A DNA stretch of 8,900 bases from Cyanobacteria bacterium UBA791 (GTDB lineage: Bacteria; Cyanobacteriota; Vampirovibrionia; Gastranaerophilales; Gastranaerophilaceae): contig DBIX01000012.1 of NCBI GenBank assembly GCA_002297005.1, forward strand, positions 1-8,900. The letters run 5' to 3'. The translations under genes were made by a program, and so were the position numbers. A model generated the notes under the pieces. The model was not told the DNA's origin. It made no database searches and saw nothing but the letters and a program-made list of their open reading frames with translations. Positions 1 through 5,423 of this stretch are shown here, in pieces. Positions within the stretch are counted from its first letter, which is position 1; the number at the start of each line of letters is the position of its first letter.

Positions 1-944
1 TCTACCATTTTCTTTTGTTCTGCTTTGTTTACAAGGTATGCACCTCTGTATAAGAATTCTTTTTTAACTTCTTCGTAAACATCTTCAACAACTACTACTG
101 ATTGTTCTGATGCACAAATCATACCGTTATCGAATGTTTTTGACATAAGGATTGAAGATACAGCCATTTTAATATCAGCTGTTTCATCAATTACTGCAGA
201 TGTATTACCAGGACCTACACCTAATGCTGGGTTACCTGATGAATAAGCTGCTTTAACCATTCCTGGACCACCTGTTGCTAAGATACAATCGATTTTAGGG
301 TGTTTCATCAATGCACTTGATAATTCGATTGATGGAACGTCAATCCAACCGATGATGTCTTTTGGAGCACCTGCTTTAACTGCTGCATCTAATACTAATT
401 TAGCTGCTGCAATTGTTGATTTTGTTGCTCTTGGGTGTGGTGAGAAGATGATTGCGTTTCTTGTTTTTAAAGCGATTAATGATTTGAAAATTGCAGTTGA
501 AGTTGGGTTTGTTGTTGGGATGATACCAGCTAAAACACCTAAAGGTTCAGCTACGATTTTTGTACCATTTGCTTTATCTTCTTTAATAACACCACAAGTT
601 TTTACATTTTTGTGTTTGTTATAAATGTATTCTGAAGCGAAGTGGTTTTTGATAATTTTATCTTCTAAAACACCCATACCAGTTTCTTCTTTAGCCATTC
701 TAGCTAGAGGGATACGAGCTTTGTCAGCTGCAGTTGCTGCTGCTTTGAAGATTTTATCTACTTGTTCTTGAGAATAGTGTGAATATTCTTCTTGAGCTTT
801 GTGTACTCTATCAATTAGAGCTTCAAATGCTTCAACGCTATCTACTAAATTAGATGCATTGTATGCTTTTTCTAATTTTTCAACAGCATCTTGTTTTTTT
901 GAAGACTTTTTAGTTGCTGTCTTCTTTGTTGTTGTTTTTGGCAT
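1..944 (-). CDS. adhE: Bifunctional acetaldehyde-CoA/alcohol dehydrogenase AdhE, N-terminal part (3' end outside window)
   Basis: AdhE reduces acetyl-CoA to acetaldehyde and then ethanol, reoxidising two NADH, and forms cytosolic filaments (spirosomes). About 314 codons are present, covering most of the CoA-acylating aldehyde dehydrogenase domain; the iron-dependent alcohol dehydrogenase domain would lie beyond base 1. Recognisable AdhE stretches include NHFASEYIYN, IPTTNPTSTAIFKSL, KTRNAIIFSPHPRA, ATGGPGMVKAAYSSG and the catalytic segment FDNGMICASEQS. The catalytic Cys is residue 277, equivalent to Cys246 of E. coli AdhE as I align them. The start at 944 has an AAGGAG ribosome binding site (955-960 region) about 10 nt upstream. 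Residues 1 to about 31 are an extra Lys/Thr-rich tail (starts MPKTTTKKTATKKSSKK) absent from E. coli AdhE. A stand-alone CoA-acylating aldehyde dehydrogenase is unlikely because the similarity is specifically AdhE-like. The fusion itself cannot be seen here. Confidence 0.96.
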   Translation of the reverse strand, partial: MPKTTTKKTATKKSSKKQDAVEKLEKAYNASNLVDSVEAFEALIDRVHKAQEEYSHYSQEQVDKIFKAAATAADKARIPLARMAKEETGMGVLEDKIIKNHFASEYIYNKHKNVKTCGVIKEDKANGTKIVAEPLGVLAGIIPTTNPTSTAIFKSLIALKTRNAIIFSPHPRATKSTIAAAKLVLDAAVKAGAPKDIIGWIDVPSIELSSALMKHPKIDCILATGGPGMVKAAYSSGNPALGVGPGNTSAVIDETADIKMAVSSILMSKTFDNGMICASEQSVVVVEDVYEEVKKEFLYRGAYLVNKAEQKKMV

Positions 945-1000
945 TTTTGTATTTCTCCTTTTTTTAAGTGGGTAATCGTGATTTATTTCCTGATAGCAAC

Positions 1001-1029
1001 AGTATAAAAAATATTAAGTGTTTTGTCAA
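1001..1029 (-). promoter_or_regulatory. Sigma-70-type promoter of adhE
   Basis: On the minus strand a perfect -35 TTGACA (1024-1029) is followed by a 17-bp spacer and TATACT (1001-1006), which matches the -10 consensus at five of six bases. Transcription should begin near 994, giving a leader of about 50 nt before the adhE start at 944. This gives adhE its own strong promoter, independent of the upstream exporter gene on the same strand. Confidence 0.85.
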
Positions 1030-1067
1030 CCCTTAATCGTTTTCCTTTATTTACAAGCCTTAACAAA

Positions 1068-1102
1068 GTGATTTTTGTCACGATTAAAAATTTTTATCGT
1101 GA
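1068..1102. promoter_or_regulatory. Overlapping dyads upstream of adhE, candidate operator
   Basis: Two inverted repeats share one arm. GTGA-N6-TCAC occupies 1068-1081 and TCACGAT-N11-ATCGTGA occupies 1078-1102. The second dyad contains the stop codon of the metal exporter (1094-1096), and its A/T-rich centre is also nearly self-complementary. A third copy of the motif, TAATCGTGA, lies at 973-981 in the adhE leader, and a related TTAATCGT is at 1033-1040. GTGA-N6-TCAC is the core spacing of Rex and Crp/Fnr-family operators, and adhE is a common Rex target, so redox control is plausible. No T-run follows the hairpin on either strand, so it is a poor intrinsic terminator. The regulator is not identified. 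Confidence 0.45.
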
Positions 1103-1993
1103 ATAAATTCCCATAGAAAGATTTTCTGCATGTTCAGGTTCGGAGTGAATTATTATTGAAATATTGCCTATTTTAGTTGATATGGCGTGTTCTATATCAT
1201 CACAAATTTTATGGCAATCATAAATTTTCATGTCGTTATCAAATAAAACTGTTAATTCCATTTTTATCATTGGACCTATATTTCTTGCCTTTAGGTCTTT
1301 GTAGCCTTTTATGTTTTGGAATGTATCTAATATTTTTGTAATTTCTTCCATTTCGTTTTTAGATATTGAACCCTCAAGAAGATTGTTTAAAGTCTGTTTC
1401 ATTATTGAATAACCAGCCTTAAATATAATACCTGCAACTATTATGGCAATAATTGGGTCGAGAATTGTAAGGTCCGTGATTTTTATCGCAATTAAGCCAA
1501 CAAGCACTCCAAGTGATGAGAATACGTCTGTTCTCAAATGTTCTGCGTCGGCATAAAGAGATACCGAGTTAGATTTTTTTGCAACATGAAAAAGACATTT
1601 GCTAACGACAATATTTGCAACTACTGCAAATGCCATTACGAATATACAAAGTTCTGAGTCTAATTCTGCGTGGTATCCAAAAATAAGTTTTTTTGAAGCT
1701 TCATATACAATGTAAATCGATGCTAAAACAATTAGCAAGCCTTCGATAAACCCTGACATGTCTTCGTATTTTCCGTGACCAAATGGATGTTCTCTATCTG
1801 CTGGTTCGCTAGAACGTGATACAGCAAAAAAGGTTAGTATTGATGCTAAAAAATCACTAAATGAGTGAACTGCTTCTGAAATGATACTTATACTTCCAGA
1901 AATAAATCCAGCAATAAACTTAAGTATGATTATTATTGCATTTGATGCTATTGAAGTAGTTGCTACTAATTTTTTTTCTGTATTAATATTCAT
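1094..1993 (-). CDS. Cation diffusion facilitator (CDF) family metal exporter
   Basis: This is an inner-membrane H+-coupled antiporter that exports divalent metals such as Zn, Fe, Mn or Cd. The 299-residue length and layout are typical: membrane helices over roughly residues 10-195 and a cytosolic metal-sensing domain over about 205-290. The helix-2 site is H43-x3-D47 in SEAVHSFSD, and the helix-5 site is H152-x3-D156 in AEHLRTD. The conserved loop HPFGHGKYE is at 69-77. The His/Asp-His/Asp quartet is usually associated with zinc-selective members, whereas E. coli FieF has Asp/Asp-His/Asp. The C-terminal HSEPEH (283-288) resembles the usual His-x-Glu-Pro metal site. The start at 1993 has no Shine-Dalgarno sequence and sits 7 nt from a -10 element, so translation is probably leaderless. 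I did not assign fieF because the substrate is uncertain. Confidence 0.95.
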   Translation of the reverse strand: MNINTEKKLVATTSIASNAIIIILKFIAGFISGSISIISEAVHSFSDFLASILTFFAVSRSSEPADREHPFGHGKYEDMSGFIEGLLIVLASIYIVYEASKKLIFGYHAELDSELCIFVMAFAVVANIVVSKCLFHVAKKSNSVSLYADAEHLRTDVFSSLGVLVGLIAIKITDLTILDPIIAIIVAGIIFKAGYSIMKQTLNNLLEGSISKNEMEEITKILDTFQNIKGYKDLKARNIGPMIKMELTVLFDNDMKIYDCHKICDDIEHAISTKIGNISIIIHSEPEHAENLSMGIYSR

Positions 1994-2000
1994 GTATTTA

Positions 2001-2009
2001 ATTATATCA
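2001..2009 (-). promoter_or_regulatory. Extended -10 promoter of the CDF exporter (leaderless transcript)
   Basis: The minus strand reads TGATATAAT, an extended -10 (TG-n-TATAAT) with the perfect TATAAT hexamer at 2001-2006. Only 7 nt (1994-2000) separate it from the ATG, so transcription would start at or within 1-2 nt of the start codon. A weak -35 match, TTTAAC, is at 2024-2029 with 17-bp spacing. Extended -10 promoters often tolerate a poor -35. Confidence 0.6.
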
Positions 2010-2042
2010 CTTAAATATAAAAGGTTAAATTTTATTAAAAAA

Positions 2043-2070
2043 TTGTTGAAATAATATATTCTAGTATAAT
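2043..2070 (+). promoter_or_regulatory. Promoter of the SLH-domain gene
   Basis: A perfect -10 TATAAT (2065-2070) is preceded, after 16 bp, by the partial -35 TTGTTG (2043-2048). The DNA upstream is almost entirely A and T and could act as an UP element. Transcription would start near 2077, leaving a leader of about 55 nt that ends in a strong AAGGAG ribosome binding site (2120-2125), 6 nt before the ATG. It is divergent from the exporter promoter within the 138-bp gap 1994-2131. Confidence 0.65.
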
Positions 2071-2131
2071 AATATAAGGATATTAGAACAAAAGAAATAT
2101 AGTCTCATTAGAATAGCAAAAGGAGAGAAAA

Positions 2132-3529
2132 ATGAAATTATCAAAATCATTATTAACATTATCTGTGTTAGCAATGGCTTCTTCAGCTGCTATGGCTTGC
2201 GAAACTGCAAACGTAGAAGCTTATGCTCACCCAACAATGTTCAACTCATCAGCTGTTGAAACACAAGCAACTCGTGGTGTTTATATTGTTGGTGACAAAA
2301 TGATGGCTGCTGCAAACGAAGCAATTCAAGGTAAAGAAAACGTTTTACTTGATGCAGAAGCTAACGCATTAGCAGAAGATTTAGCTGCTATTTATGGTAA
2401 AGCTTTCGACTTTAAAGCTCCAGCTTTACGTTCAGAAATGGCTCACGCTTTATCACAAGCTTTAGGTTTAAAAACACCTGCTAAAAACAAATATACTTAC
2501 AAAGATGTTGCTGGTCACAAATTACAATCACACATCTACAAAGCTTTAGCTGCAAACGTAATGATTGGTTACCCTGACAAAAAATTCAGACCAGACCAAA
2601 AAATTACTAAAGCTGAAGTATTTGCTACATTAGCTCAATTATTAACAAACGAACCAAAAAATACAGTTGTTGGTAAATTAGCTAATAAATATGAAATGAA
2701 AGAAATTCCAGCTTGGGCAACAGCTCCAACTGTAAAAGTTATGGAAGCTGGTATCCTAGATAATCTTCCAGATTTACAATCAGTTGCTAACAACAAATAT
2801 TTAACAACTGAACAATTACAAAAATTAGTTGTTACATTAAGCCACAGCAAATACTACAACAAAGATTTCGTTGCTGATTGTGCTAACACTTCAACTGTAA
2901 GAGTTAAAATTAAAGAAAGAGTTGATGCTAGACACATCAATATCGGTGAAACAGTTTACGCTGAAACATTAGAAGCTGCTACAGTAAATGGTACACAATT
3001 TGCTGCTGGTTCTAAAGTAATCGGTGAAGTTGTTGAAGTTTCAAGACCTGGTATCAAAAATCCTGGTTATGTAAAAGTTAAATTCAATACAATTAAAAAT
3101 GGTAAAGTATCAGCTGACTTCCCTAAAGTTTCAAGAGCAGCTGTTAACGAAGCTAAAACAACAAACGTTGTAGCTAGAGTTTTAGCAACTCCAGTTTCTG
3201 CAGTAGCTAGAGTTGGTGGTACAGCTGGTAGAACAATTTCTACAGGTGCTATGAATATCGCTAACGACGGTGAAAGATATGTTGACAACTGGTCAAATGC
3301 TGTTGCTAACACATTATCATTACAACCAATGGCTGGTTTAAGAAACGTTGGTAAATCATTCGTAACTTTAGGTTACTTCGTAGCTGATACAGCTAAATTA
3401 GCAGTATCTGGTACATTCGGTGTTCTTTATGAATTAGGTGATGAAGTTAGATATGTTATCTTACCATCTTCAATCAACGATTCAGCTTTGAACCCTGGTG
3501 ATGAATTATCAATTATCTATAAGAAATAA
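2132..3529 (+). CDS. Secreted SLH-domain envelope protein, probably highly expressed
   Basis: SLH domains anchor envelope proteins to the cell wall, often through pyruvylated wall polymers. The protein has 465 residues. Residues 1-22 form a classical signal peptide with an AMA site before C23; the positions before the Cys do not fit a lipobox, so signal peptidase I cleavage is more likely. A clear SLH repeat spans about 121-171 (YKDV, then NVMIGYPDKKFRPDQKITKAE). A degenerate second repeat spans about 188-237, and the end of another (LRSEMAHAL) lies near 99-114. Residues 255-335 look like a beta-rich domain (GETVYAETLEAATVNGTQF, AAGSKVIGEVVEV). The C-terminal part (340-465) is not recognised and shows no porin barrel I can identify. 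Codon use is narrow (Leu mostly TTA, Ala GCT/GCA), and with the strong ribosome binding site this suggests high expression. The exact role is unknown. Confidence 0.85.
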   Translation: MKLSKSLLTLSVLAMASSAAMACETANVEAYAHPTMFNSSAVETQATRGVYIVGDKMMAAANEAIQGKENVLLDAEANALAEDLAAIYGKAFDFKAPALRSEMAHALSQALGLKTPAKNKYTYKDVAGHKLQSHIYKALAANVMIGYPDKKFRPDQKITKAEVFATLAQLLTNEPKNTVVGKLANKYEMKEIPAWATAPTVKVMEAGILDNLPDLQSVANNKYLTTEQLQKLVVTLSHSKYYNKDFVADCANTSTVRVKIKERVDARHINIGETVYAETLEAATVNGTQFAAGSKVIGEVVEVSRPGIKNPGYVKVKFNTIKNGKVSADFPKVSRAAVNEAKTTNVVARVLATPVSAVARVGGTAGRTISTGAMNIANDGERYVDNWSNAVANTLSLQPMAGLRNVGKSFVTLGYFVADTAKLAVSGTFGVLYELGDEVRYVILPSSINDSALNPGDELSIIYKK

Positions 3530-3532
3530 AAA

Positions 3533-3654
3533 GCTTAAGCCGGTGTGCAGTCTGAAAAGGCTTGCAGAAGTGCAAGGCTTTGGAAGACGGAACACTACGA
3601 TAGCGACGTAGGATTGCAGGACGTAAGTCCGAAACCCACAGGAGCTAGAAAAGC
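3533..3654 (+). ncRNA. Candidate structured RNA downstream of the SLH gene, unrecognised class
   Basis: These 122 nt contain 63 G+C by my count (52%), far above the AT-rich surroundings, and no convincing ORF. They fold on paper into a branched structure. Closing helices are GCTT 3533-3536 with AAGC 3651-3654, AGC 3538-3540 with GCT 3644-3646, and TGTG 3544-3547 with CACA 3637-3640. A long arm pairs GTCT 3550-3553 with AGAC 3585-3588, AAAG 3556-3559 with CTTT 3578-3581, and CTTGCA 3561-3566 with TGCAAG 3571-3576 around a GAAG loop. Two further hairpins are CTACG 3595-3599 with CGTAG 3607-3611, and GGAC 3619-3622 with GTCC 3627-3630 closed by the GNRA loop GTAA. It begins 3 nt after the SLH stop with no room for its own promoter. 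It is therefore probably a 3'-UTR structure or a processed small RNA, or less likely a riboswitch for the next gene. It does not match the riboswitch or ribozyme cores I know. Confidence 0.6.
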
Positions 3655-3669
3655 AATTAAATATTTAAA

Positions 3670-3702
3670 ATGGGTACGATGAAAATCGTATCCATTTTTT
3701 TT
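3670..3702 (+). terminator. Intrinsic terminator after the SLH gene and structured RNA
   Basis: An 11-bp stem (3670-3680 with 3685-3695, one G-T wobble) is closed by a GAAA tetraloop and followed by a run of eight T (3695-3702). This is a strong Rho-independent terminator for the SLH transcript, and it isolates the flavin reductase gene at 3760 unless read-through is regulated. Confidence 0.93.
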
Positions 3703-3740
3703 GTAAAAATATTCTATTGTCTAATAGCAAAATTTGTTCG

Positions 3741-3758
3741 ATAAGTTTAAAAACTTAT
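3741..3758. promoter_or_regulatory. Palindrome abutting the start codon of the flavin reductase gene
   Basis: ATAAGTTTAAAAACTTAT is a perfect 8-bp inverted repeat with a 2-bp centre, ending 1 nt before the ATG at 3760. No Shine-Dalgarno sequence precedes that ATG. A weak promoter (TTGTCT 3718-3723, 16-bp spacer, GATAAG 3740-3745) would place its -10 on the palindrome, so a bound repressor could block transcription. As RNA it would form a hairpin at the ribosome entry site. Both readings are inference. Confidence 0.4.
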
Positions 3759-3759
3759 T

Positions 3760-5118
3760 ATGACAAAAGTAATTATTATTGGTGGGGTTGCAGGGGGTTC
3801 AAAAACTGCAGCAAAGCTAAAACATTTAAAACCTGATTATGACATAACAATTTATACAAAGGACCAATATGTTTCGTATTCGGCATGTGGTTTTCCTTTT
3901 TATATTGGTGGGTCTATTCGTGATTTAGACAAATTAATTATAAGAACTATTGATGAATTTGAAGAAAAAGGTATTCATGTCAAAAATTTCCATGAAGTTC
4001 TTCAAATTTTGCCTAATAAAAAGAAAGTTCTGATTAAAAACCTGAATGAAGATACGGAATTTTATGAAGACTATGACAAATTAGTTATTGCAACTGGAGC
4101 AGAACCTTTTATTCCAAAAATTTCTGGTACAGATATTGAGCATGTTTATACTTTAAGAAACATGGTCGATGCGAGAAATATTAAAAAGAGATTATTAGAA
4201 AGTGAAAATGCTCTGATTATTGGCGGAAATTATATTGGTGTTGAGTTAATGGAGAGTTTTATAAAACAATCTGTAACGACAACAATAGTTGAAGCGAATA
4301 CTCATTTGATGAAATTTTATGATAAAGATATATCAAAAATAATTCAAGAAAATATAAAAATCATCCAACCAACATATACAAATATAATCACTTCTGATAC
4401 TGTTACTACATTAAAAAAAGCTGATGAAAAAATAGAAGTTTTTACTAAAAAAGGAAAACATTTTTATACAGATATGGTTGTAATTGCTGCTGGTGTAAAG
4501 CCTTGTGTAAATTTGGCAAAAGATGCCGGTATTGAAATTGGTAAAACAGGTGCAATAAAAGTTGATAACAAAATGCGTACAAGTATTGAAGATATTTGGG
4601 CAGTAGGTGACTGTGTTGAAAAATTTAATATTGTGTCAGAAGAATGGGAATACATTCCTTTAGGTTCTACTGCAAACAAAGAGGGTAGAGTTTGTGCCTT
4701 GAATATTGCCGGCTTTGAAGACGAAGTCTTTGAAGGTGTTTTAGCATCCTCTGTTGTAAAATATTTTGATTATTCCATGTCAAAAACTGGTTTATCAGAG
4801 GTTAGGGCAAGAGATGTTGGATTTGATGTTGTTTCAGTTTTATTAACAACTTTAGACAAATCAAAGTATATGCCTGATGTAAAATCTATAACGATAAAAC
4901 TTCTTGCAGACAAAAAGACACGAAAAGTTTTGGGTGTTCAAAGTGTTGGATTTGGAGATGCAGATAAAAGGGTTAACATTTTAACCATGGCTTTGTTAAA
5001 AGGTTCAACGATAGATGAATTTGTAAACACAGACATAACATACGCACCAGCTGTTTCGACAAGCATTGACCCAATCTTGACAGCGGCTCATATATTAATT
5101 GACAAGCTCTCTAATTAA
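3760..5118 (+). CDS. FAD/NADH-dependent disulfide reductase, CoA-disulfide reductase/NADH oxidase type
   Basis: This family is flavin- and NAD(P)H-dependent and reduces CoA disulfide, CoA persulfide/polysulfide or O2 through a single active-site Cys. The 452 residues show the FAD site VIIIGGVAGG (4-13) and the redox Cys C43 in SYSACGFPFYIGG, whose CGxPxYxGG pattern favours CoA-disulfide or persulfide reductases over O2-reducing Nox enzymes. They also show the ATGAEPFIP segment (111-119), the NADH fold IIGGNYIGVE (153-162), an acidic E178 after its second strand favouring NADH, and the second FAD motif AVGDC (281-285). The dimerisation domain starts near 325, with Y428 in TYAP as the likely partner of the CoA-reductase active-site Tyr. 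There is no C-terminal rhodanese domain. The middle Gly of the NAD GxGxxG is N157. The start has no ribosome binding site but fits the family's N-terminus exactly. The natural substrate is uncertain. Confidence 0.88.
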   Translation: MTKVIIIGGVAGGSKTAAKLKHLKPDYDITIYTKDQYVSYSACGFPFYIGGSIRDLDKLIIRTIDEFEEKGIHVKNFHEVLQILPNKKKVLIKNLNEDTEFYEDYDKLVIATGAEPFIPKISGTDIEHVYTLRNMVDARNIKKRLLESENALIIGGNYIGVELMESFIKQSVTTTIVEANTHLMKFYDKDISKIIQENIKIIQPTYTNIITSDTVTTLKKADEKIEVFTKKGKHFYTDMVVIAAGVKPCVNLAKDAGIEIGKTGAIKVDNKMRTSIEDIWAVGDCVEKFNIVSEEWEYIPLGSTANKEGRVCALNIAGFEDEVFEGVLASSVVKYFDYSMSKTGLSEVRARDVGFDVVSVLLTTLDKSKYMPDVKSITIKLLADKKTRKVLGVQSVGFGDADKRVNILTMALLKGSTIDEFVNTDITYAPAVSTSIDPILTAAHILIDKLSN

Positions 5119-5120
5119 TT

Positions 5121-5360
5121 TTATTTCTCGCTTGGTTGTCCAACTAATTTTACTAATAATTTGATTACTTTTGGCATTTGGCAAACAAATGAATAGTTAC
5201 CTGATGATAAAGAACATTGTGAGCAATCACATTTTAGGTTGTAACATTCGATTGCTTGTTCTGTCCAATTTTGTGTTAATGAATCAGAAATTTCACCATT
5301 GTTTTGCGGATAAAAATCCTCGTTAGGTCTGATTATTGGATTACTGATACTTAAAGCCAT
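5121..5360 (-). CDS. Small cysteine-rich protein of unknown function
   Basis: This 79-residue protein matches no family I recognise. It has five Cys in the pattern C39-x4-C44-x-C46-x2-C49-x10-C60 (CYNLKCDCSQC, later FVCQMP), suggesting a small zinc or iron-sulfur site. Residues 60-74 are probably a hydrophobic amphipathic helix (MPKVIKLLVKLVG). No signal peptide or membrane segment is seen, so it is probably cytosolic. A GGGGGA purine run (5370-5375) sits 9 nt upstream of the ATG and can serve as ribosome binding site. It follows engB on the same strand after 63 nt with no convincing promoter or terminator, so it may be the last gene of that operon. Its stop faces the stop of the flavin reductase across a 2-bp gap. 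The ordered Cys pattern, ribosome binding site and placement argue for a real gene. Confidence 0.7.
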   Translation of the reverse strand: MALSISNPIIRPNEDFYPQNNGEISDSLTQNWTEQAIECYNLKCDCSQCSLSSGNYSFVCQMPKVIKLLVKLVGQPSEK

Positions 5361-5423
5361 TTAATACTTTCCCCCGTAAAGTTACCCTAATCTCTAATAA
5401 TCTCATTTTAACAGATGGGTATA

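Noticed and set aside
352..624. Plus-strand 90-codon ORF inside adhE
   Set aside because: It lies entirely antisense to the highly conserved AdhE aldehyde dehydrogenase domain, has no ribosome binding site and no family features.
1078..1102. Inverted repeat as intrinsic terminator of the metal exporter gene
   Set aside because: The stem is followed on the minus strand by CAAAAATCAC rather than a T-run, its core is A/T only, and the gene's stop codon lies inside it.
2189..2200. Lipoprotein signal at C23 of the SLH protein
   Set aside because: The residues before the Cys (A-M-A) fit signal peptidase I better than a lipobox, which needs a small residue at -2 and normally Leu/Val/Ile at -3.
2635..3312. 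Two minus-strand ORFs (2635-2850 and 3067-3312) within the SLH gene
   Set aside because: They are mirror frames created by the biased codon use of the SLH gene, and have no start signals or recognisable protein features.
3533..3654. Cobalamin riboswitch, hammerhead ribozyme, SRP RNA or RNase P RNA as the identity of the structured RNA
   Set aside because: AAGCCGGTG resembles part of a cobalamin riboswitch but the rest of its core and the B12 box are absent. GTCCGAAAC resembles a hammerhead half but CTGATGA is missing. The SRP GGAAGGAAGCAGCC and RNase P P4 signatures are not present.
4464..4679. Minus-strand 71-codon ORF in the flavin reductase gene
   Set aside because: It is antisense to the conserved NAD/FAD domain and has no ribosome binding site or recognisable features.
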